Assembly: GCA_963977415.1 (NCBI GenBank)
Contig: CAXBOS010000007.1
Span: 124,001 to 188,000 of the forward strand
Reading direction: 5' to 3'
Length of the DNA: 64,000 nucleotides
From: Croceimicrobium sp963977415
GTDB lineage: Bacteria; Bacteroidota; Bacteroidia; Flavobacteriales; Schleiferiaceae
The notes below the pieces were generated by a model. That model ran no database searches, was not told where the DNA came from, and saw only the letters and a program-made list of their open reading frames with translations. Both the position numbers and the translations under genes were made by a program. This document shows, in pieces, positions 52,156 through 61,208 of the stretch. The first letter of the stretch is position 1; the number at the start of each line of letters is the position of its first letter.

Positions 52156-53940
52156 CTAAAAGTATTTAATTTGATCATTTAACTCAAGGTGCTTCATCCT
52201 TGCACGAATAGCGCCCGTGGTGCGATTAAAATGGTTGGCCAAATCTTTAATTGTCACACCATCATTATACAACTCTTCAAGCTCTTTGTCCAGCGTATTA
52301 GTCCATGGTTGATACGCCTTTTTATGTTTTGCTTTTATCCGCTTTTTAACATCTTCGCTTTGACCTTTGCTATGTTTCCTCCCACCACTAGCCGCTGGCA
52401 TAGACTGAGGCACTAAAGAAGTGCTTTTTGTTTTTAGCACTCTTATTTTCTCTGATGCCTTTATGCCTTCGGGAAGGATGCTGGAAGGCAGAAACACCTT
52501 GTTGGCTGCTCTAGTTATGGCAACATAAATCAGATTCACCTCTTCCCCCAATCTACCGAAGTCGATATCTTCTTGCTTTTTACTGGTGAGCAGCTTTTCC
52601 ATTTGCTCATTGGTCATAAAATCATCCACGATTTGAACAGCATCATACTCCATTCCCTTGCTCCTGTGAACTGTAGAGAAAATCAACTGAGCTTTATGCC
52701 TTTCATCTTCACCTATGTGCTTGTCCTTCAGCTCTTTTAACACCTTTGGAATTGCACTGCCGTACTCTTTTACAACCTCGAGCATCATACCAAGTTGATG
52801 TTCCTCGGTTTTCTCAATATACTCTTCGAGCTCCTCAATGGAACGCATTCCCTGTAACAACTTATCTTTAATCCTAGCATATTTCTTTTGATACAGATTC
52901 AAGACATCGTAGAGAGAAGTCCCATCTTCAGCATAAGCGTAAGAACCGATATTCCCTTCAAAATATATACGCTCTACTTCCTTTTTCTCGGTAACGTATT
53001 CAATTGCTTTTAAAAGTAAGCCCAAGTTTGTCCGGGCTAAAACCGCTTTGGTCCGAACTTGATCAGAAGTCCCTTTACCAATAATTTGTACCTCCGCTTC
53101 AGAGCCAAGCAATTTCTTTGGCCTCAATGATGCCTTAGCAAGTGCGGCTATTTCAGGACCAAATCTAAAGCTGGTTGTTAAGTTGAGCTTTTTAAAAGCG
53201 ACTTTTTCTAAAGAATTTACCGCAAATCGCCATGAGTATATTTGTTGATTACTATCACCAACAATGACTTTTATGGCCTTCTGGCGAACAAAGACATCCA
53301 ACATTGCTGGCGAGGCATCTTGCCCCTCATCAAATAGGATATAATCAAAATCAAGGACTGGTCTTGACAGCTGAAACTTCTTCAGGTAGAAATCATGAGT
53401 TATAGCGATCTTCCCACTATCCATTTCTTTTAAAAGCAATCTGGTCAAAAGTTCAATTTGATCATAATGTTTGGTCACAAAACCAATTGCCTTTGGATCC
53501 TTGATGGTGTCTAAATAATTCAAATCTTTCACTCTTTCAGCATCACTATTGCAGAAATAGCTCAAAAACTGAATAACGTGCTTGCCGACAATAACAGCCC
53601 CATGCTTCTCCTCTTCATTCGATATTGAAAAAAGCTCTACTACCTCATGTGGTCTGTACCCAGCCTGACTCAATTTAAAATTCCCACCCCGCACGACATG
53701 CCTGAAAGCGAGTGAATGAGCTGTCTCCACGGTGACATTGTTCAATCCCTTTTCTAAGAACTTCCTCGCAGCATCAACTCTTACAGATTTATTAAAGGCC
53801 AGATATAAAATCTTCGACTCCGAAGGCCTGGCTTTCGCATACTCAATTATGGTAGATGTTTTACCAGATCCTGCGACCGCATTGACTATTAGATCAGTAT
53901 CAGAAGCAATAATAGCTTCTTGTTCTTTGGTTAGGGTCAT
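52156..53940 (-). CDS. UvrD/Rep-family helicase with C-terminal SANT/HTH-like domain
   Basis: A 594-aa SF1 helicase: Walker A NAVAGSGKTSTIIEYA (~20), motif II FDEGQDASP (~203), motif III GDSNQQIYSWRFA, motif V VHRSKGMEYDAVQIV, motif VI YVAITRAANKVF. The 2B insertion is short. After the motor, a basic linker (~525-545) leads to PWTNTLDKELEELYNDG and KDLANHFNRTTGAIRARMKHL, a Myb/SANT-like DNA-binding end. It is convergent with zorD and follows the HsdR remnant by 16 bp in its own operon. It is not GajB: no GajA/TOPRIM partner is near. A defence role is inferred only from the neighbourhood. Confidence 0.82.
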   Translation of the reverse strand: MTLTKEQEAIIASDTDLIVNAVAGSGKTSTIIEYAKARPSESKILYLAFNKSVRVDAARKFLEKGLNNVTVETAHSLAFRHVVRGGNFKLSQAGYRPHEVVELFSISNEEEKHGAVIVGKHVIQFLSYFCNSDAERVKDLNYLDTIKDPKAIGFVTKHYDQIELLTRLLLKEMDSGKIAITHDFYLKKFQLSRPVLDFDYILFDEGQDASPAMLDVFVRQKAIKVIVGDSNQQIYSWRFAVNSLEKVAFKKLNLTTSFRFGPEIAALAKASLRPKKLLGSEAEVQIIGKGTSDQVRTKAVLARTNLGLLLKAIEYVTEKKEVERIYFEGNIGSYAYAEDGTSLYDVLNLYQKKYARIKDKLLQGMRSIEELEEYIEKTEEHQLGMMLEVVKEYGSAIPKVLKELKDKHIGEDERHKAQLIFSTVHRSKGMEYDAVQIVDDFMTNEQMEKLLTSKKQEDIDFGRLGEEVNLIYVAITRAANKVFLPSSILPEGIKASEKIRVLKTKSTSLVPQSMPAASGGRKHSKGQSEDVKKRIKAKHKKAYQPWTNTLDKELEELYNDGVTIKDLANHFNRTTGAIRARMKHLELNDQIKYF

Positions 53941-53956
53941 TTAAAGTTTTTGTTAC

Positions 53957-54541
53957 TCAATAATACTCCTTGATATACCCATACGCCCTGTCAAACAGCA
54001 CCTGGTCTTTGATTTTATACTTGGCCCAGAGGATTTTCCTTAAAGAGCTCTGCACTTCGCGTTCGCCTGAATTTGACTGCTGCCAACCTGGGAAACGGAC
54101 CACTCTTACAATTGCGTCAATATCAGTTACAATGCGTTCTACTGCCGCTGGGGTTTGATCTATTTTTAATTCAAGAAAAAGTTCAGTTAATGCCGCCTGT
54201 GGCGTTTTCGCTACGATTACCTCTTCCAATTCCTTTTCAGCCTGCACGGTTTCTTTGGCCAGTTTACACAACTCCTTCACAAATTCAATGGAAGAAATTA
54301 AGCCTTGCTCGGCTTTATTGCGCAAGTCCTCCAATCGCTCACTGAGTTTTCTGAATTTCGGATCGCCTGCAAGCCTCTTAAACCGCTTGATCAGAATCTT
54401 TTCTAGTTTTTTGGCATTCTTGGGATCAGGATTATTGAATATATCCTCAATCACATCCGCATCAAGCACAAACGCCATATCATGTTTGATGTCCTTGATT
54501 ACTTCGGCCACTACTGCAATATTGATGGTTCTATTCTCCAA
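53957..54541 (-). pseudogene. C-terminal remnant of a type I HsdR subunit
   Basis: A 194-aa protein resembling only the end of type I restriction motor subunits: VLDADVIEDIF, LIKRFKRLAGDPKF, LSERLEDLRNKAEQG, then RFPGWQQSNSGEREV, SSLRKIL and FDRAYGYIKEYY at the C-terminus. No helicase or nuclease motif is present. It starts with its own ATG, overlaps the upstream HTH gene by 11 bp and is open over its whole length. It may therefore be a remnant kept as a free docking domain, or simply decaying. It differs from the EcoEI-type C-termini of the two other HsdR proteins in the window. Confidence 0.65.
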
Positions 54542-55034
54542 GCTCCAGCCGTTTTTTAAGCTCTTTAACAGCTAGTTCTCTTTCTCTTACTCTGCCAACA
54601 CGCAAGGCATCTACCAAGGCCAATAATTCATGTAGTTTTTCATCATTTAAAGCAGCTTCGGGCACTGATGGGTGCAAGGGTGCAATGCTATGCCCCCGAA
54701 CCGTTCCTTTACCATAAGCCCATACGTATGCTTCTGAACTTTGTATTTCATCGCTTAATGGTTTAACCGAATGAGAAGTAGGTACGCCACGCACCACTGC
54801 ACCGGGTTTAATGGGAAACACGTAGCGTAAGCCGTATTGTAAAAAGTCTAACAAGGCCATTTTCATCACGGTTTTGCCATTGGGGGCCAGCAAGCCTGCA
54901 TATTTCGAACGGTTAAGCGATTTGCTTATTTCCGATTGGCTAATTCCTAAAGCCCCTGCCAAAGGTGTTTGAAGCCAAGGCTGATCACCGTAACTCACTA
55001 TTTTCAGCAGAATTACAATGTCGTGAGGGCTCAT
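54531..55034 (-). CDS. Helix-turn-helix regulator
   Basis: A 167-aa protein. The DNA-binding helix-turn-helix is LAGALGISQSEISKSLNRSK, followed by LDFLQYGLRYVFPIKPGA, then VVRGVPTSHSVKPLS, ending with a helical tail (ELAVKELKKRLE). Proteins of this kind often precede a nucleotidyltransferase-type toxin gene; here the next gene is an HsdR C-terminal fragment instead. Upstream, the palindrome CATATTCGAATATG and an inverted 10-bp repeat make autoregulation likely. Family membership is firm at the HTH level; the role is inferred. Confidence 0.75.
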   Translation of the reverse strand: MSPHDIVILLKIVSYGDQPWLQTPLAGALGISQSEISKSLNRSKYAGLLAPNGKTVMKMALLDFLQYGLRYVFPIKPGAVVRGVPTSHSVKPLSDEIQSSEAYVWAYGKGTVRGHSIAPLHPSVPEAALNDEKLHELLALVDALRVGRVRERELAVKELKKRLELGE

Positions 55035-55057
55035 TATTTGTTGTTTTTCCTTAATTT

Positions 55058-55144
55058 ATTCCATATTCGAATATGCAATATTAAATCTTTTACACCTCAT
55101 ATACATATAGTTGTGACGTAATATTTCGTATTGTAATATGGAAT
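55058..55144 (-). promoter_or_regulatory. Palindromic operator candidate upstream of the HTH gene
   Basis: Perfect 14-bp palindrome CATATTCGAATATG (55062-55075), 27 bp upstream of the HTH start. In addition, inverted arms ATTCCATATT (55058-55067) and AATATGGAAT (55135-55144) are separated by 67 bp. Likely binding sites of the HTH protein itself. Confidence 0.55.
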
Positions 55145-55266
55145 ACCTGTTGTAACGAACCATAAATAGGCATGTATTTTCTCTGCATTTATCTGAGTCA
55201 GATATAGTGCTATTGAGTTCGTTAAAGGGCTTGCTTTTCGATTTAGCCAGATTAGCGCACCGTTTC

Positions 55267-55875
55267 CTAATTTTCCAGCAGGTTGATTTTAAAGTTCTCT
55301 AAACAAAATGCATCAAAGTTTTTAAGAACATCCTCCGTATATTCTTCATTAAAGAAGCGTTCCATATCAAAAGATTTGGCAATCCAATTCTCCTTAATTA
55401 AGTCCTCATGCTTTTTCGCTGATAAGTTATCATGAAGGATTTCGGCATAAGGCCAACCTTTCTTTTTACTCAAAACAAAAAATAGTCTGGTTTTAGCATA
55501 TTGCACAGAACCAAATTCGGCTACCCTCAATCTTTTTGGATCTCGGGTATCTTCAAAAACATCATAAAACCCTGTGTCGGCTTGATGAAACACATGAAAA
55601 AAGTATTGGCCACTATCCTTTTCAATTGGCTGCGCCGAAAACTGATACAAATACATAGGTAACCAATCCCATGACCAATTTTCTAATTTTACACCTTTCC
55701 CATCTTTAAAAGCAGTTGAAAATTTACCATACCCCGCCTCGAAGTTTAAGTTGTATTTGTCCAAAACATACTTCACCACATCCTTTAACCGAGTTTGGTA
55801 AAGGGCCAGCAAACGATACGAGGTTCTCACATCTTTAAGAATTTCGCTAGAATCTGAGTTGGTTATTTTTTCCAT
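55267..55875 (-). CDS. Hypothetical 202-aa protein, partner of the frameshifted nuclease
   Basis: A soluble protein without known motifs. It has a helical N-terminus (SYRLLALYQTRLKDVVKYVL), a beta-rich middle with WSWDWLPMYLYQFSA and GQYFFHVFHQADTGFYDVF, then RLFFVLSKKKGWPY and a helical end. It starts 31 bp after the stop of the nuclease gene, in the same direction. The pair sits between Hachiman and the HsdR remnant, so it may be an uncharacterised two-gene defence module. The Trp/Tyr-rich middle could bind nucleic acid or a nucleotide, but nothing proves it. Confidence 0.58.
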   Translation of the reverse strand: MEKITNSDSSEILKDVRTSYRLLALYQTRLKDVVKYVLDKYNLNFEAGYGKFSTAFKDGKGVKLENWSWDWLPMYLYQFSAQPIEKDSGQYFFHVFHQADTGFYDVFEDTRDPKRLRVAEFGSVQYAKTRLFFVLSKKKGWPYAEILHDNLSAKKHEDLIKENWIAKSFDMERFFNEEYTEDVLKNFDAFCLENFKINLLEN

Positions 55876-55906
55876 TGAAAGTCAAATTTTAATTTCTGAA
55901 TATGAT

Positions 55907-56543
55907 CTAGGGTTTAATAAAATGTTCAAACCACGGAGCAGTAGAGAAGCCAAACATGCGGAAGACTAAAATGATATCAGTCAGAATGTTATTGATGGCC
56001 CAATTTGCATTGAGAAGAGCAACACTTAATTCCATTTGCTCTTTAACTGAAATTACTGCTTGAAGCAATCCAGTCCACTTGCATTTATATATTCGTTGGG
56101 ACAGATTATTGGTAGTGTGTTCTTCCGCCTTTTTTAATCGCAAACCACCTAAGGCTATATAAATGAGCTCTTTTTGATCGTCTTTGTATTCGTTATTGTA
56201 AGCGATTAACTGATCATTCCACTGCTCTTTTTTCTGCTGGTTTTGATCATAACGTTTGGCTTCAATAATTATATCCTGTTTTAGAGGTGCGAATAAAGAC
56301 ATCTGGCTCGACATAGTTCGTTCTACTTGTACCTTCTGGATTCCAGTGAGGCCAAAATTCAACGCTTTCAATTTTAGAAAGATCTAAGGACAGAATATCT
56401 TGTAGCAGCGCCTTACTAAATATGTGATGAATTAATTCTTTGGGGAGATACATCAAACGCTCAAACACACTGGACGTTAGTTCATCCTCATTCATCTTCG
56501 CTGCTGCCCTTAATTCGCTATTGGCTAGTATTGCTTTGATCAT
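55907..56543 (-). pseudogene. PD-(D/E)XK-like nuclease gene interrupted by a 1-nt frameshift
   Basis: Two overlapping frames together make one ~210-aa protein. The first part (56543 down to ~56283) reads MNEDELTSSVFERLMYLP, then TNYVEPDVFIRTSK. The second (from ~56278 to 55907) continues QDIIIEAKRYDQNQQKKEQW. Joined at the run of four A on the minus strand (56279-56282), they give Glu, E-P-D and E-A-K, a complete PD-(D/E)XK core. One extra A explains the break. As it stands the first frame stops just before the E-A-K. It may be mutation, assembly error, phase variation or programmed slippage. Confidence 0.72.
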
Positions 56544-56859
56544 AATTTGGATGGCATTAAGAAAACACCTGATTTATTAAACGGGCAACGTTTCGTGTAT
56601 GGTGTCCTAGAATCCCTCAGAGTGCTATGCACAATACACATTGTTGTGCTTTCATGCTTTATTTTCTTTTCGTTTTAGTCTTCATTTTCAATGGACTACA
56701 GAGCGTTGGGCATTTTTTAAAATTTCCTCACTTCAATCTCATTATTACCAGAGCTCGTGAATGCTACACATTTCCCCTTTCTCAAGCAGGGACTTGAAAG
56801 CTCTTTTGCAGGTTTTGGCTGTGTGTTGGCATTGAGCGACCCGCTAATGTGCGCTGGCT
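56544..56859. other. Spacer between the nuclease pair and Hachiman
   Basis: 316 bp without a gene. It begins with ACGGGCAACGTTTCGTGTAT and ends with GAGCGACCCGCTAATGTGCG. Sequences of this flavour (CAACGTTT, CCCGCTAA) often flank cassette-like genes in Bacteroidota. This is a resemblance only. Confidence 0.3.
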
Positions 56860-58986
56860 TTATACTTGATTTTGTGCATCACTTAAAAGTTCTTTTTCAA
56901 ATTTGCTAATGCCTAAGCTTTCGAGTGGGAGTTCTCTTATTTGTTCTAATAGATAATCGAGATTTCCATTCGTGTCAAGTTTAGATTTTATTTTATTACT
57001 CGTTTGTATTGGAATGCCGTATTCATCCAAAGCAACGAATAGTGGGTCTGTAAACAAACATTCGATTTGAGATGAAAAGTATGAGTAGTCGCCAGTTTGA
57101 AAGTTGATTTCCTCATACAGTTCCTTTTGAATTCTGTTTAAAGCCATCATGTATTTTGGAAAATTGTATTGAGCCCAAAAACGAACAAACTCTAATATAC
57201 TTTCGATTGCTTCATTGACTTTTTCTGGTTCACCATCTTCATCAATTTCATTTTTTATCAAATCCTTAATGTTTCCAACAGTCCGCAGATTGTTTATTTT
57301 GTATGCCAATTGGCTACCTGAACTTATTCCTCCAACTCTGCCACCATCAATCAGGAATTTCCATATCAATTCACAGACAAATTTTAATTGGTCATACGTT
57401 GGGAAACGATTCCACTTTAATAAGTAATGATAGCCCCTCAAATTGCCTTTAATGAATGTGGCAAGTTCAATTTGACTCTGTGGTTCAATATTCGAATTTG
57501 CTTTAATTGTTTTGATGCTTAGAATGCCATTTCTTGATAGAGTTTGAACTCTTTCCTTTGACTTTTGGGATAAGTCATCATTATCCATTTGCATTAACAG
57601 TTTTTCGGGTACTTCATCAGTTTGATTAAATAAAGGAAAATCCACCAATGGCAACTCTTCGATAGGTGGCTCATGAAAAAGAAAAACACGGCCAATAAAG
57701 TGTTGAAACATTCTACCGCTTCTGCCACAAATGTTGTTGAATGTGAAAAAGTCAAATTTCTCATTTGCTACTTTATTATCGTAGATAATGACATTTTTTG
57801 CTTTAGTATTCACTCCTTCAATTAGGGTACTAGTGCAAACTAAGAATTGAAGTCTATCCTCATTAAAAGCTTTTACCGCAAACTGCGAAATGGCTCGTGG
57901 TATTTTCCCATGATGAATCCCAATACCGTATTTTAATGCTTTTGGTAAAAACCAAAGCGGATGATATTCTTCTTCAAGCCATTCAATTGCACTTTCGTTG
58001 TATTGATTTGTATTGAATTTGCCTGAATCAAAAAGCAGCTTTGCTACCTTGTTTGCACTCTTTGGCGACTTGCAATAGATCAAAGTCGGCTCGGTCAAAT
58101 CGGCACATAAATTTAATAGTGCTTCGTCATCAGTGGTCGGCACAGAGACTTTAATCTTCTCAGTGATAACAGTTTTATAGTCGGTTTTAATAAAGTTAAT
58201 CTCTACATTGTCGGGGAAGACCTTAGAGTTTATGTTTTCAATATTCGGACCTAACAGATAGAATTGGCCGCCTTTTTTGAGTAGTTTATAAAAGGCCTGA
58301 TTTAAAATGATACTTCTTTCCTGGTCCTGCGGAGTTGGTTGAATTTTGTAGAACTCGTCAATGACAAAGAAATCAACATCTACTTCGTTCACTATTTCCA
58401 TAACCCGCTCTTGAGTTAGAACGAAAATGTTTCGTTCACTAACTGATTGGGTTGAATGAGTGATTATTTTATATCGATCTCTAAATCTTGATAGTCGCTT
58501 TCTTGTTTCATCAATCAAAGCAATAGTTGGCAATACGATTGCGATATTCTTAAATCGTTCGGTTGCAATTATTGTGTCGATTACAAGGCTCTTTCCAAAG
58601 CTTGTAGGTGCACTTAGGATTACATTTTTCCCGTCAAGTAATTCAAAGTATACTCTTGCTTGTGCCCTGTGAAAGACTATGTTTTCTTGCTCTACACCAT
58701 CAGGTTTATGGAATTCATATGCGATTTTATCAGCTAGACTTAAGTTTTCTGGATCGAGGTAAGGGAATAAGCCTATTTCTCTTGCAAAGTCATTAATGAT
58801 TGGTTGGTAGCTACCAAACAGTTTGCGCTGCTCAATCACGCGTAATATCACTTCTTGTAAATGGACTTCATTCTTTTGATTCAGATTATTGGCAATTGAT
58901 TTTATGACAGTAAAGGCATTCTCAGGATTGATAGCTCTTTGCTTCAACAAATTGTTAATTTCACGTAAGTTTAAATTTTCTGCCAT
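56860..58986 (-). CDS. hamB: Hachiman helicase HamB
   Basis: A 708-aa SF2 helicase. Walker A SAPTSFGKS (~126), motif II VIDEFYKI (DEFY, ~210), and motor block VCTSTLIEGVNTKAKNVIIYD with NICGRSGRM as motif VI. A large C-terminal helical part (REL-PLESLGISKFEKEL at the end) is typical of HamB. It opens DNA and controls the HamA nuclease, which degrades DNA when infection is sensed. Its ATG overlaps the end of hamA by 16 bp. Full length with all motor residues visible. Confidence 0.88.
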   Translation of the reverse strand: MAENLNLREINNLLKQRAINPENAFTVIKSIANNLNQKNEVHLQEVILRVIEQRKLFGSYQPIINDFAREIGLFPYLDPENLSLADKIAYEFHKPDGVEQENIVFHRAQARVYFELLDGKNVILSAPTSFGKSLVIDTIIATERFKNIAIVLPTIALIDETRKRLSRFRDRYKIITHSTQSVSERNIFVLTQERVMEIVNEVDVDFFVIDEFYKIQPTPQDQERSIILNQAFYKLLKKGGQFYLLGPNIENINSKVFPDNVEINFIKTDYKTVITEKIKVSVPTTDDEALLNLCADLTEPTLIYCKSPKSANKVAKLLFDSGKFNTNQYNESAIEWLEEEYHPLWFLPKALKYGIGIHHGKIPRAISQFAVKAFNEDRLQFLVCTSTLIEGVNTKAKNVIIYDNKVANEKFDFFTFNNICGRSGRMFQHFIGRVFLFHEPPIEELPLVDFPLFNQTDEVPEKLLMQMDNDDLSQKSKERVQTLSRNGILSIKTIKANSNIEPQSQIELATFIKGNLRGYHYLLKWNRFPTYDQLKFVCELIWKFLIDGGRVGGISSGSQLAYKINNLRTVGNIKDLIKNEIDEDGEPEKVNEAIESILEFVRFWAQYNFPKYMMALNRIQKELYEEINFQTGDYSYFSSQIECLFTDPLFVALDEYGIPIQTSNKIKSKLDTNGNLDYLLEQIRELPLESLGISKFEKELLSDAQNQV

Positions 58987-59816
58987 GCTGCCAATTTATC
59001 TAAAAGGGTTTGTGAAAGCTTTGCCTTATCTTCTAATGGACACAAAAACAAGTGGACTTTGACAGGACATTTTACTTTATCAAGAAAGGCCTTATGGTTT
59101 GTCTCTATTTCAGGTAAGATTTCATTTAAATAAGCATCATTGAATTCCCTATGCTTTTTCACTAAAGCGGAATCGTATGTTAGCAAAACGGGAACACAAA
59201 TTGCCTTGAAAACATCATCCAGTGATGTATTAGGGTCTAGCAGCTTGGCCAACTTATCATGGTGAGGAAAATCTTCGTCTATTTTATTGATGATAGCTGC
59301 AAATTCATTTCTTAGGTAGATTTTGTCAAAGTGCGACTCGATTTCAGGAACCACATCATAAACCGCATTATAAAAGGTTTTATAAAATTTCACTTCACCT
59401 AACCAAAGCTCAAGACCTGTATCATCTGCAATAACATGAACCGCATCAAACCCTTTTACTGTTTCGTTTGGGCCATCTTTAAAGTATATTTTACTTATTG
59501 CAGGAATAGTGTCATACGCTTCTTTCAGTATACCATGAAGTAATAGTTCGCCAAACTCACCTCTTTTTATATTATCAGTTTGAAATATGATTTTAGCAGC
59601 TTCTCGGAGTTTTTTTGGTGCAGACTTGCCGTCAACCATTTTGAACTCTGAATACTTTAACGCAAAGTCGAGTAAGTGTTCGTCAAACAACCAATCGGCA
59701 AACTGGCTATATCTCCATTCTTTCAACTCGTAACCACCACATAGACCGGTTATTCCGCATTCAGGTGGGGTTTCCGAGTGAACGATGAGTTTTAAAAATT
59801 TCAGTTTGTCTTTCAT
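58971..59816 (-). CDS. hamA: Hachiman nuclease HamA (DUF1837)
   Basis: A 281-aa DUF1837 protein with a PD-(D/E)XK-type core: KRGEFGELLLHGIL (~85), then VKGFDAVHVI and LELWLGEVKFY (Asp ... Glu-x-Lys, ~139). It is the effector of Hachiman and is held by HamB. It lies 42 bp downstream of the second hsdS gene in the same direction and may share that transcript. The catalytic residues are intact, so the system should be active if expressed. Confidence 0.88.
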   Translation of the reverse strand: MKDKLKFLKLIVHSETPPECGITGLCGGYELKEWRYSQFADWLFDEHLLDFALKYSEFKMVDGKSAPKKLREAAKIIFQTDNIKRGEFGELLLHGILKEAYDTIPAISKIYFKDGPNETVKGFDAVHVIADDTGLELWLGEVKFYKTFYNAVYDVVPEIESHFDKIYLRNEFAAIINKIDEDFPHHDKLAKLLDPNTSLDDVFKAICVPVLLTYDSALVKKHREFNDAYLNEILPEIETNHKAFLDKVKCPVKVHLFLCPLEDKAKLSQTLLDKLAAWQKI

Positions 59817-59858
59817 TTATTATGCTTTTTTGATTGTCGAACTACCTACTTCACATAG

Positions 59859-61208
59859 CTAAACCTTTTCAACCTCCTTTTCCTTCGGCTCCAACGCCTC
59901 CCTTAACACCTGCTGCAAAAGCAACTCATTTTGCTGCTGGCTTTCTTTGATGCTTATCTCCAATTCATCACAATACTGCATCAACTCATCCAAATGGCGG
60001 ACTATGCGTTGTTGTTCGGAGAGTGGGGGGAGTGGGATTATTGAGTTGTTGATTTTGGCAAGAGTCACCCGAGTTAATGCAACACCATACATATTGTTTC
60101 TTGTAGCATCATAATAAACAGGGCTTCTCATTACATACATAAGAAAACGGTTATAAACATTATCGTCCAACTTTAGTAATGCTACACTTGACAACAAACT
60201 AAAAGGATCATCTAAATCATTCACTGTAACAATACCTGTTGTAGCCCCATCCTTTATGTAGAGAATGTCGCCAAATTCAGGATCACACCGAGAGTATATT
60301 TCATGGTGTACATCCTTTGTGACATATGTAATATTTGATAAATCAACTCCTTCATCTTTTATGTTCTTTGCCGTAACATACATGAAGTCGCCTTTTGGGG
60401 TATTAGTCGGAGAATGATGTGTACCATCAGTAATTTTCAAACATGCTTCCCCCAACCTACACCACACCCAATTCTCAGGTATATCAAAAGGAATTTCGTC
60501 TTCGGTAATGGGGGACAGGGGTTTTTGTTTCTTGAGTTTCTTCTCCTTAATCAAGCGTTCTTTCTCTGCTTTGATTTTTTCTAAAAGCACCGAAGCAGGT
60601 TCATCTTTGGGGTCTTGAGGCACCAATTGGCCTTGCATGGCTTCTCGTAAGAAGGACTGGCGGAGTTGCTTCACTAAATCGAGTTGGTGGGTGAGTTCGG
60701 TGGAGATTTCATTAATTCCTGTTCGATTTTTCTTAAAAGACTTCACCACTAAATCCTGAATCTCGGCACTTGGAAAAGGAATTTCAATCTCTAAAATCTG
60801 TCTTTCGTGAATTGATTTTTGTGCTGAACCAGTTGTTGGAATTTTTTCTAATTCCTCTTTGAAGTAAGGCGACTGAAGAATAAGGTTTAGATAATCAATG
60901 TTAATTCCTTCGATTGAAAACATGGGCATATTTTCAGTTGCAATGCATCCATCAACCTCAATTGGTGCAATTCCTATAGCTCCATCGTAAACTCCTTGTC
61001 GAACAAGCATCAGAGTATTAGGGTAGTTTTTAAGGTCTATGATAAATTGCCTTTTACGACCAATTTCCTTTCCATTTTTAATGCCTCTGAATTTTACACC
61101 ATCATGTTTCGAAATGGTGACTTGCTTGTAATCTCTATCATTTTGAACAATATGAGTTACCCGATATTGTTTTAAAACCTTGCTGAGTTTCACTTTGTCC
61201 CAACTCAT
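59859..61208 (-). CDS. hsdS: Type I restriction-modification specificity subunit (second system)
   Basis: A 449-aa HsdS with two recognition domains. Central spacer: EIQDLVVKSFKKNRTGINEI, then LVKQLRQSFLREAMQGQLV. C-terminal spacer: LPPLSEQQRIVRHLDELMQY, followed by LLLQQVLREAL. The second domain starts near PENWVWCRLGEACLK. It overlaps hsdM by 4 bp. Unrelated in the recognition domains to the first system, so the two systems should modify different sites. Confidence 0.92.
   Translation of the reverse strand: MSWDKVKLSKVLKQYRVTHIVQNDRDYKQVTISKHDGVKFRGIKNGKEIGRKRQFIIDLKNYPNTLMLVRQGVYDGAIGIAPIEVDGCIATENMPMFSIEGINIDYLNLILQSPYFKEELEKIPTTGSAQKSIHERQILEIEIPFPSAEIQDLVVKSFKKNRTGINEISTELTHQLDLVKQLRQSFLREAMQGQLVPQDPKDEPASVLLEKIKAEKERLIKEKKLKKQKPLSPITEDEIPFDIPENWVWCRLGEACLKITDGTHHSPTNTPKGDFMYVTAKNIKDEGVDLSNITYVTKDVHHEIYSRCDPEFGDILYIKDGATTGIVTVNDLDDPFSLLSSVALLKLDDNVYNRFLMYVMRSPVYYDATRNNMYGVALTRVTLAKINNSIIPLPPLSEQQRIVRHLDELMQYCDELEISIKESQQQNELLLQQVLREALEPKEKEVEKV

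Noticed and set aside
52156..53940. Gabija GajB
   Set aside because: No GajA-type ATPase/TOPRIM gene is adjacent, and the C-terminal SANT-like tail is not a GajB feature.
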